A DNA stretch of 5,079 bases. Source: Desulfobacteraceae bacterium (lineage in GTDB: Bacteria > Desulfobacterota > Desulfobacteria > Desulfobacterales > Desulfosalsimonadaceae). A program made the translations under genes and the position numbers. The stretch is taken from positions 1 to 5,079 of the forward strand of contig JAGXHH010000100.1 of the NCBI GenBank assembly GCA_024636355.1, given 5' to 3'. Below are positions 1-4,649 of the stretch, in pieces. The notes beneath the pieces are model-generated. The model did no database searches. It worked only from the letters and a program-made list of their open reading frames with translations, and had not been told where the DNA came from. How positions within the stretch are numbered: the first letter of the stretch is position 1; the number at the start of each line of letters is the position of its first letter.

Positions 1-264
1 GCAGAACCGGCACCGGAAATTGCATCCGACGGTTCCGATGGAGTAGGCCAGGCTGCCGGGAAAAAAATGAAACAGCGGCTTTTTCTCTATCGGATCGACA
101 TTCCGGGCGATTACCTTGTCATACACCAGCGTTTCAAGCGTTCCCGCCCGGTTTTCCCTCACGCTGCACAGACCTCGCCTGCCATCCTTTATAATGCAGT
201 ACTGATTGCACAGGATACATTTTACCGTCCGATCTTTTACCGGTTCCCACAATTTCGCTTCCAT
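1..264 (-). CDS. amrS: AmmeMemoRadiSam system radical SAM enzyme (N-terminal 88 residues; truncated by window edge)
   Basis: I translated the minus strand by hand from the ATG at 264-262; it stays open for 88 codons to the window edge. Residues 81-88 read CNFRCRFC, the CxxxCxxC motif that holds the [4Fe-4S] cluster and SAM in radical SAM enzymes. An earlier cysteine set, C16-x2-C19-x3-C23-x9-C33, and the stretch DPIEKKPLFHFFPGS (residues 57-71) followed by YSIGTVGC are the signature I know from the radical SAM member of the AmmeMemoRadiSam group, which resembles pyruvate formate-lyase activating enzymes. That group usually occurs with AMMECR1-domain and Memo-domain proteins; to my knowledge its reaction is not settled. 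The family is roughly 330-350 residues, so about three quarters lies outside the window. The start is supported by a strong GGAGGAG site 5 bases upstream. It lies 111 bases downstream of the methyltransferase on the same strand. A generic PflA-like activase is the main alternative. Confidence 0.85.
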   Translation of the reverse strand, partial: MEAKLWEPVKDRTVKCILCNQYCIIKDGRRGLCSVRENRAGTLETLVYDKVIARNVDPIEKKPLFHFFPGSLAYSIGTVGCNFRCRFC

Positions 265-269
265 GACAT

Positions 270-276
270 CTCCTCC
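270..276 (-). promoter_or_regulatory. Shine-Dalgarno site of the radical SAM gene
   Basis: On the minus strand this reads GGAGGAG, with 5 bases between it and the ATG at 264-262. It fixes the start: another ATG at 269-267 overlaps the spacer but is out of frame. It is clearly the strongest ribosome binding site in the window. Confidence 0.8.
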
Positions 277-375
277 GTCAAGTCCTTTAAAAGGAATGAT
301 CCTCAAAAAAGGTGGGGTTGCATGCAGGAAGTGTCAATTCAGGCTCCCGTAAAAAGACAACGTTTAATGATGGCA

Positions 376-1179
376 TCAATTTTCGAGGTTTTCGTTGAGG
401 TGTTCGTTGTTGTAATCCCCTGCGCAGCTGGCCACCCGCTCACCGCTTGCCGCCGCATGGTTGATCCGGTGCTTGAGCGCCAGCGGTTTCGTCGTAAATC
501 GCGGAACCGGCATGGAAATCATGCCGGCAAAAGCGCCGAACGGGCTTTTCTGGACATACCGGTTCGATTCCAGCCGGTGAATGAAACCCTTGGGGCTGCC
601 CGGCAGCTGCAGCACCGTCTGCCAGTAAAAGGGCGTTCGTCCGATTTGCTGGAACAGCATGCGCCGGACCTGTCCGATGCTGAAAAACCGGGCGCGATTA
701 AAAATCGATTCACGAAACAGCCCCCGCACCCTGAGCTGCACGGCATTCATGGAATACCGGTTCAAAACGCCGATAAAAACAGTATCCTTGGCAACGCGAC
801 AGGCCTCTGCGATCGCTTTTACCGGGTCTTCGGTGAACTCCAGGGTCAGGAACAGGACGGCATGGTTGAAGGCGTTGTCGTCATAGGGCAAATCTTCCGA
901 AAAACCCCGGTGCAGATCCACCCGGTGTCCCAGATTGATCTGGGCAATATCGAGCATATAAGGCGACGGATCGATACCGGTGAGATCGATGCCCTTGTTG
1001 AGAAACGGCTTGAGGCTCGCCCCGGTGCCGCACCCGATGTCGAGCAGGCGTTCCCCGCAAACCGGCTTGATCATCGACTGCATCAAACGGGTTTCCAGCT
1101 CGACAACGACACGGTTTTTTTCCTCCGAAAGCCACCGCTCGTAATTCAAAGCATCCTTGAAATCAAATACATAGCCCAT
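376..1179 (-). CDS. Class I SAM-dependent methyltransferase (Methyltransf_11-like), substrate unknown
   Basis: A 267-residue soluble protein that should transfer a methyl group from S-adenosylmethionine to an unidentified small molecule or lipid. Residues 45-59 form motif I, LLDIGCGTGASLKPF, the glycine-rich SAM loop. Residues 66-71 (LTGIDP) end the second strand with the acidic D70 that normally binds the SAM ribose. Residues 94-115 (SEDLPYDDNAF, then a hydrophobic strand) match the post-motif region, and 131-139 form a further core strand (DTVFIGVLN). The last ~125 residues are basic and family-specific, probably the substrate cap. No signal peptide or membrane segment is visible. I chose the ATG at 1179-1177, which precedes MGYVFDFKDALNYERW; a TTG at 1215 would add 12 unconserved residues. 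Upstream lies only a weak AGAAG site. The stop is TGA at 378-376. It reads toward the radical SAM gene and may be cotranscribed with it. The fold is certain, the substrate is not. Confidence 0.9.
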   Translation of the reverse strand: MGYVFDFKDALNYERWLSEEKNRVVVELETRLMQSMIKPVCGERLLDIGCGTGASLKPFLNKGIDLTGIDPSPYMLDIAQINLGHRVDLHRGFSEDLPYDDNAFNHAVLFLTLEFTEDPVKAIAEACRVAKDTVFIGVLNRYSMNAVQLRVRGLFRESIFNRARFFSIGQVRRMLFQQIGRTPFYWQTVLQLPGSPKGFIHRLESNRYVQKSPFGAFAGMISMPVPRFTTKPLALKHRINHAAASGERVASCAGDYNNEHLNENLEN

Positions 1180-1203
1180 ATGGCTTCTTTTAGGCAAATT
1201 CCG

Positions 1204-1265
1204 GGGATTTTGCAAGGCAAATCCCGTGGCCGGTGAAAGCCGGGGGATTTGAAATTTTTTCTTTT
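1204..1265. promoter_or_regulatory. Three competing hairpin arms with adjoining T-run, in the methyltransferase leader
   Basis: Arm 1 is GGGATTT at 1204-1210, arm 2 CAAATCCC at 1218-1225, arm 3 GGGATTTG at 1244-1251. Arm 2 can pair with arm 1 (7 bp plus an inner GC pair across a bulged T) or with arm 3 (8 bp, with an inner CCGG/CCGG stem at 1230-1233 and 1240-1243), but not with both. Arm 3 is followed on the plus strand by a T-rich run at 1255-1265, broken by one C. Read on the plus strand this has the layout of an intrinsic terminator with an anti-terminator. Read on the minus strand it is a leader 25-72 bases ahead of the methyltransferase ATG. The base pairing is seen directly; any regulatory role is inference, and a degenerate repeat is the alternative. 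Confidence 0.35.
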
Positions 1266-1361
1266 AGCGCATAGGTTTAATGTGCAACCAATAACAGGGA
1301 TTGTCCACCACAAGGCGTGTGATAAATGAATCTGCTTATCCGCTTCGCTCCAATAATTATC

Positions 1362-1441
1362 AATTCGCAATCGGCAATTCACTATTCACAATTTGCCTTT
1401 GATTTAATCTTCCGAATCAATTGTGAATTGTATTGCGAATT
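1362..1441. repeat. AT-rich nested inverted repeat
   Basis: AATTCGCAAT at 1362-1371 is the exact reverse complement of 1432-1441, and ATTCACAATT at 1384-1393 is the exact reverse complement of 1419-1428. CAATTCAC at 1375-1382 can also pair with GTGAATTG at 1423-1430, so alternative foldings exist. The outer 10-bp arms and inner 10-bp arms are separated by 12 bases on the left but only 3 on the right, and the centre is 25 bases. The left half is built from repeated CAATTC-like units, which suggests a simple repeat that was inverted. It could be a dispersed intergenic element or a protein-binding region for one of the divergent genes; nothing here decides between them. Confidence 0.6.
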
Positions 1442-1580
1442 AAAGGAAATGCCACTGGAGTTTTCCGGATAACCAACCGCTTGAACGAGCTGGATGACCC
1501 ATATTTTAGTATTGTTTTCCGACAGAAGTTTCGATATCGACTAACTCTGACGGCCAGGTAAAAGTCAATTTTCCACAAAA

Positions 1581-1586
1581 AGGGGA
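1581..1586 (+). promoter_or_regulatory. Shine-Dalgarno site of the M1 aminopeptidase
   Basis: AGGGGA lies 9 bases before the ATG at 1596. It supports this start, together with the fact that the next in-frame Met (residue 21) would cut into the conserved first strands of the N-terminal domain. Confidence 0.6.
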
Positions 1587-1595
1587 TCGCATCTT

Positions 1596-4106
1596 ATGGT
1601 ATCGACCGATAATCCCGTTCGGCCGCTGCAGTACCGCATTACGCTCGAACCGGACATGGTCAACCACCGGTTTGCCGGAACCGCCGAAATCCTGTTGACA
1701 GCAGACCGGAAGAGCGACCGTATCCAGCTCAATGCTTTGGACCTTTCCATCGGCCGTTGCCGATACGGCAAGAAGGACAGCCATCCGGTTGATTGTCGCT
1801 TCTGCGTGGATCCGGCAGACGAAACACTTACGATCTATCTGCCTGAAGCCGTTGACGGTGAGATCTCACTCACCATCGATTATTACGGCGAAATCACGCA
1901 ATCGATGGCCGGGTTTTACCGCAGCCGTTATTCATCCGGCGGGCAGACCTACCCGATCGCGGTTACCCAGTTCCAGGAAAGCGATGCCCGGCGGGCGTTC
2001 CCGTGCATGGACCACCCGGTGCACAAGGCCGCCTTTGAACTCGCATTCCTGATCGACAGGAAATGGACGGTAATCGCCAATACGCCGGTACGCACCGAAA
2101 CGGAAACCGAAAACGCCAAGAAAAAAGTCGAATTTGAAAAAACGCCGGTGATGTCGACCTACCTGCTCTTTTTCGGTATAGGCGATTTTAATTTTATCAT
2201 CGATGATCTGGACCGCCGGGTCCGGGCGGCCACTGTTGCGGGAATGGAGTCGGCCGTCCGCTACGGACTTGCGTTTGCCCGAAAATCGCTCCATTACTGT
2301 GAAGCCTATTATGACATCGCTTTTCCGCTCCCCAAGCTTGATTTAATCGCCGTTCCGGATTTTGCCTTTGGCGCCATGGAAAACTGGGGGGCGATCACGT
2401 TCCGGGAAAACCTGCTCCTCTATTATCCGAAGATCACCGACATTGACGGCGAGGAACGGATCTGTGAGGTAATCGCCCATGAAATGGTCCACCAGTGGTT
2501 CGGCAACCTGGTGACGCCGTCGGACTGGAAATACCTCTGGCTAAACGAAAGCTTTGCCACCTATTTCGGCTACGGCGTGGTCGACCACTACCACCCGGAA
2601 TGGCGGGTATGGGACACGTTTGTCGAATCACAGACCGAACCGGCCATGAGCCGCGACGGGCTCACCGACACCACCCCGATTGAAATTCCCGGCGGACACC
2701 ACGTGGTGATCAATGTCAGCACCGCACCGATCATTTACAGCAAGGGGGGCAGCATCCTCCGGCAGATCGAAGAGTTTATCGGCACCGAAGCCTTTCAAAA
2801 CGGCCTGCGCAACTACCTTAAAAAACATGCCTATGCCTGTGCCGACAGTCCCGATTTATGGAATGCCCTGGAAGCGGCTTCCGGGCGGCCGATATCGGCG
2901 ATCATGAAACGCTGGGTGGAGCAGGCCGGCCATCCGCTGGTCACGGCCTCTCGAAAGGGCGACCGCCTCACGCTCCGCCAGCAGCGGTTCACGTTTATGC
3001 CCCACGAGTCAGAGACGGTATGGCCGGTGCCGCTGGTCATCCGCGTCTGGGATGCCGAAGGAAACGACCGGGTGATCACGGACAATTTCGATGCTGCCGA
3101 AATGTCGCTCGATCTCGGCCCCGATGTGTATGCCTACAAGATCAATGACCGGCAGGCCGGATTTTACCGGGTCACTTACGAGGATACGGATAACTGGAAA
3201 AAACTGTGCGGGATGGTTGAAAAAAAGGTCCTTTCCCCTCTGGACCGCTGGGGCCTGGCCAATGACCGGTACGCCCTGGTCAAGGCCGACCAGCTGGATG
3301 TCGAAACGTTTTTAGACGATCTGGCGCACTTTTCCGGCGAAGAAAGCCCCCTGACCTTATCGGCCATATGCGGCACCCTGTTCCAGCTTCACCTGGTATC
3401 CGACGCTTCCGTGCGCGAGCGGACGGCCACCCTGGAAAAGGCATTTCTGGAAAACTGCCTGGCGAGAATCGGGCATCTGCCCCGCCCGGATGACAACCAT
3501 GCGATCCTGCGCCTGAAAAATACGATTCTCTGGCATGCCGCATTCTTTGAACTCCCTGATGCGAAAAAGGCGGTTCAGGAGCAGTTCGACCGGTTGTACC
3601 AGGGGCGGCCGATTGATCCGAACACCGCCCGTTCCGTAATGCAGGCAGCAGCATTCGCCGGGGACGAAAAAACGTTCGACTGGCTGACTTCTCGGTTTGA
3701 GTCCTCCGAAAGCGAGCACGAACGGCTCAATGTATTGCGCGCCCTGGGATGTTTCCGCCGGCCGCACCTGATCGAAAAGGTTCGGGAATTTATATTGAAG
3801 TCGGTACCCTCCCGCAACATGTTCATCCCCATCGCAGCGCTTGCCGCAAATCCATACGCCAGTGAGACGATGTGGGACTGGTTTACCGATAATGTGGAGG
3901 AACTCCAGCAAATCCACCCCATCATCTTCGAACGCGTGATTTCGGCGATCGTGCCGGTTTGCGGACTCGACCGCGCCGACGAGGTCGATGCCTTCTTTGC
4001 CGCCTACACGAAAGAAACGGACCTGGCCGCCGCAGCCATCCGGATGAGCCTGGAAAAACGAGACATCTACCGCCGGCTGCGCGAGCGGTCCCGTTCCGGT
4101 GGATAA
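1596..4106 (+). CDS. M1-family zinc aminopeptidase (aminopeptidase N / ERAP type)
   Basis: A complete 836-residue protein that should remove N-terminal amino acids from peptides, most likely in the cytoplasm, since no signal peptide or membrane segment is seen. Residues ~8-195 form the N-terminal beta domain, including TQFQESDARRAFPCMD (124-139), close to the usual M1 form. The catalytic domain, ~215-445, has the exopeptidase motif GAMENWG (259-265) that binds the substrate amino terminus. It also has the zinc motif HEMVH (295-299: ligands H295 and H299, general base E296), the third ligand E318 in LNESF exactly 18 residues after H299, and the transition-state Tyr Y381 in IIYSKGG. A linking beta domain covers ~446-515, and from ~518 (AGFYRVTY) an ERAP1_C-like helical domain runs to the end. 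Length fits the 780-900-residue bacterial members. The gene stands alone: divergent from the methyltransferase and 543 bases ahead of the next gene. It is not of the E. coli PepN architecture, so no symbol is given. Natural substrates cannot be inferred. Confidence 0.97.
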   Translation: MVSTDNPVRPLQYRITLEPDMVNHRFAGTAEILLTADRKSDRIQLNALDLSIGRCRYGKKDSHPVDCRFCVDPADETLTIYLPEAVDGEISLTIDYYGEITQSMAGFYRSRYSSGGQTYPIAVTQFQESDARRAFPCMDHPVHKAAFELAFLIDRKWTVIANTPVRTETETENAKKKVEFEKTPVMSTYLLFFGIGDFNFIIDDLDRRVRAATVAGMESAVRYGLAFARKSLHYCEAYYDIAFPLPKLDLIAVPDFAFGAMENWGAITFRENLLLYYPKITDIDGEERICEVIAHEMVHQWFGNLVTPSDWKYLWLNESFATYFGYGVVDHYHPEWRVWDTFVESQTEPAMSRDGLTDTTPIEIPGGHHVVINVSTAPIIYSKGGSILRQIEEFIGTEAFQNGLRNYLKKHAYACADSPDLWNALEAASGRPISAIMKRWVEQAGHPLVTASRKGDRLTLRQQRFTFMPHESETVWPVPLVIRVWDAEGNDRVITDNFDAAEMSLDLGPDVYAYKINDRQAGFYRVTYEDTDNWKKLCGMVEKKVLSPLDRWGLANDRYALVKADQLDVETFLDDLAHFSGEESPLTLSAICGTLFQLHLVSDASVRERTATLEKAFLENCLARIGHLPRPDDNHAILRLKNTILWHAAFFELPDAKKAVQEQFDRLYQGRPIDPNTARSVMQAAAFAGDEKTFDWLTSRFESSESEHERLNVLRALGCFRRPHLIEKVREFILKSVPSRNMFIPIAALAANPYASETMWDWFTDNVEELQQIHPIIFERVISAIVPVCGLDRADEVDAFFAAYTKETDLAAAAIRMSLEKRDIYRRLRERSRSGG

Positions 4107-4113
4107 GTTCAGG

Positions 4114-4141
4114 GGTTCAAGGTTCAAGGTTCAAGGTTAAG
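4114..4141 (+). repeat. GGTTCAA tandem heptamer repeat
   Basis: Three exact head-to-tail GGTTCAA units occupy 4114-4120, 4121-4127 and 4128-4134, followed by a degenerate GGTTAAG unit at 4135-4141. An isolated GGTTCAA recurs at 4146-4152, just before the first GTAGGGGCG-type hairpin. It begins 7 bases after the aminopeptidase stop codon. Heptamer tandem arrays of this kind change copy number easily by replication slippage. Confidence 0.9.
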
Positions 4142-4153
4142 GGCAGGTTCAAC

Positions 4154-4180
4154 GTAGGGGCGGACCTGCGTGTCCGCCCT
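4154..4180 (+). repeat. GTAGGGGCG-type hairpin, copy 1 (variant core)
   Basis: After the shared head GTAGGGGCG (4154-4162), the sequence folds as GGGCGGAC (4158-4165) with GTCCGCCC (4172-4179), an 8-bp GC-rich stem with a 6-base loop CTGCGT. Two later elements at 4290-4313 and 4342-4366 share the head but have a different inner palindrome (GATTC/GAATC). No T-run follows, so it is better described as a dispersed palindrome than as a terminator. Confidence 0.8.
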
Positions 4181-4226
4181 GCGATCCGCAACAGTTCAAG
4201 ATTCACGGTTTGCTGGTTCCCCGGTC

Positions 4227-4258
4227 TTGCTGGTTCCCAAGCTCCAGCTTGGGAACCC
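4227..4258 (+). repeat. 32-bp repeat containing a 26-base palindrome, full copy A
   Basis: Identical over 32 bases to 4412-4443. Its core is a perfect palindrome with arms GGTTCCCAAGCT (4232-4243) and AGCTTGGGAACC (4246-4257) around a CC centre; as a hairpin it would form an 11-bp stem with loop TCCA. A partial copy of the left end, TTGCTGGTTCCC, sits just upstream at 4210-4221. I recall very similar palindromes being scattered in spacers of several bacterial phyla, but cannot verify that here. Confidence 0.9.
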
Positions 4259-4289
4259 CTGGAGTTTGGATATTCTACCCGTCCCGGAA

Positions 4290-4313
4290 GGGCGATTCGT
4301 GAATCGGCCCTAC
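4290..4313 (-). repeat. GTAGGGGCG-type hairpin, copy 2 (inverted)
   Basis: The reverse complement of this 24-base element matches 4342-4365 at 23 of 24 positions. Internally GGGC (4290-4293) pairs with GCCC (4307-4310) and GATTC (4294-4298) with GAATC (4301-4305), leaving G4306 as a bulge caused by the one mismatch. Copies 2 and 3 therefore form an inverted pair separated by 28 bases. Confidence 0.85.
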
Positions 4314-4329
4314 AACGTGGGGCGTTGTA
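4311..4329. repeat. Small hairpin between the inverted copies
   Basis: TACAACG at 4311-4317 is the exact reverse complement of CGTTGTA at 4323-4329, with a TGGGG loop. Its left arm overlaps the end of inverted copy 2 by three bases. The 7-bp stem is short but exact and sits inside a chain of hairpins, so chance alone is less likely than usual. Confidence 0.5.
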
Positions 4330-4341
4330 CAATGGTCATTC

Positions 4342-4366
4342 GTAGGGGCGATTCACGAATCGCCCC
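4342..4366 (+). repeat. GTAGGGGCG-type hairpin, copy 3
   Basis: Perfect palindrome with arms GGGGCGATTC (4345-4354) and GAATCGCCCC (4357-4366) around AC, preceded by the shared GTA head. It is the best-preserved member of the family here. Its final CC overlaps the next hairpin by two bases. Confidence 0.85.
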
Positions 4367-4390
4367 CGGGCGGGGAAACCCCCGCCCGGG
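4365..4390. repeat. Perfect 11-bp GC hairpin
   Basis: CCCGGGCGGGG (4365-4375) is the exact reverse complement of CCCCGCCCGGG (4380-4390), with an AAAC loop. Every base in the stem is G or C, making this the most stable short hairpin in the window. It is followed by TTGG rather than a T-run, so it is not a standard intrinsic terminator, though it could slow polymerase or protect an upstream transcript end. Confidence 0.75.
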
Positions 4391-4443
4391 TTGGTTCCCA
4401 AGCTCCAGCCTTTGCTGGTTCCCAAGCTCCAGCTTGGGAACCC
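4391..4443 (+). repeat. 32-bp palindromic repeat, full copy B, preceded by a half copy
   Basis: Positions 4412-4443 repeat 4227-4258 exactly, with palindrome arms at 4417-4428 and 4431-4442. Directly upstream, 4393-4409 is a truncated copy that contains the whole left arm, the CC centre and the first AGC of the right arm, then stops. The same partial-then-full order is seen at copy A, suggesting either tandem duplication with decay or insertion of one copy into another. Confidence 0.85.
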
Positions 4444-4450
4444 GGTTTCG

Positions 4451-4466
4451 GGAAGCTCCAGCTTCC
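4451..4466. repeat. Short palindrome related to the 32-bp repeat core
   Basis: Arms GGAAGCT (4451-4457) and AGCTTCC (4460-4466) surround a CC centre. The central ten bases, AGCTCCAGCT, are identical to the centre of the larger palindromes at 4232-4257 and 4417-4442, so it may be a shorter relative or diverged copy. Confidence 0.6.
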
Positions 4467-4485
4467 TCTGCCTGTTCTTAAAAAT

Positions 4486-4524
4486 AAGATTAAGGACAAA
4501 AGCAAGATTAAGAGCAAGAGCAAG
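4486..4524 (+). repeat. Purine-rich simple repeat (AAGATTAAG / AGCAAG units)
   Basis: AAGATTAAG occurs at 4486-4494 and 4504-4512. AGCAAG occurs at 4501-4506, 4513-4518 and 4519-4524, followed by an A-run. The stretch is almost free of C and looks like a slippage-generated low-complexity tract that ends the repeat cluster. Confidence 0.7.
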
Positions 4525-4649
4525 AAAAAACGTTAAACTTTTGCAAAAATCAGATTACCGGGTTTTTCCCCTTGTTTATCGTCACGGCGGCTGTTAATTT
4601 CGTTGTTTCGCGTAATTACCCTAACCGCCCATTTGAGCCTTTTCCGAAA

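Larger units (their letters stand above)
1180..1595. other. Divergent intergenic region without a gene
   Basis: This 416-base spacer separates the minus-strand methyltransferase from the plus-strand aminopeptidase, so promoters for both should lie here. I found no six-base pair of -35 and -10 boxes with 16-18 spacing that I would defend on either strand. The part next to the methyltransferase holds competing hairpin arms and the centre an AT-rich nested inverted repeat; both are listed separately. Short open frames here lack a ribosome binding site and resemble nothing I recognise. No tRNA-like or other RNA gene is seen. Confidence 0.7.
4107..4649. other. Intergenic region dominated by short repeats; no credible gene
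   Basis: This 543-base spacer lies between the aminopeptidase stop and the dapF-type start. From about 4111 to 4524 it is nearly continuous repeat material (itemised separately): tandem heptamers, several palindromes of at least two families, and a purine-rich run. Open frames crossing it are translations of palindromes, with no ribosome binding site or recognisable protein. None of the hairpins is followed by a T-run, so I do not call an intrinsic terminator for the aminopeptidase gene. Positions 4525-4649 are unique AT-rich sequence that should contain the promoter of the dapF-type gene; I could not pick out boxes with confidence. Confidence 0.8.

Noticed and set aside
309..337. Perfect TTGACA on the minus strand as a -35 box for the radical SAM gene
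   Set aside because: At 17 bases' spacing the -10 position reads CACCTT, and no acceptable -10 lies nearby, so I do not call a promoter.
67..1236. Long 389-codon open frame on the plus strand
   Set aside because: It is antisense to the methyltransferase and the radical SAM gene, both of which have clear family motifs on the minus strand. Its protein is rich in Arg, Gln, His and Pro, as expected of a shadow frame, and has no recognisable motif.
1481..1512. TTGAAC with downstream TATTTT or TAGTAT as a promoter for the aminopeptidase
   Set aside because: Spacings are 15 and 20 bases and the -10 candidates are weak; too little to list as a feature.
3357..4127. 256-codon open frame on the minus strand under the 3' end of the aminopeptidase gene
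   Set aside because: It lies wholly opposite the ERAP1_C-like part of a well-supported gene and runs into the heptamer repeat. No ribosome binding site or motif was seen.
4365..4390. Intrinsic terminator of the aminopeptidase gene
   Set aside because: The stem is perfect but no T-run follows, and it lies about 260 bases past the stop inside a repeat cluster.
3959..4481. Overlapping plus-strand open frames across the repeat cluster
   Set aside because: Their sequence is translation of palindromes and tandem repeats (recurring VPKLQLGN-like peptides), with no independent evidence of coding.
4107..4524. CRISPR array
   Set aside because: The repeats differ in type, spacing and orientation. There are no uniform repeats with equal-length unique spacers, and no cas genes are present.
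4572..4600. TTGTTT with TAATTT at 17 bases as a promoter for the dapF-type gene
   Set aside because: The position is sensible but the -10 matches the consensus at only three of six bases in AT-rich sequence, so chance is likely.
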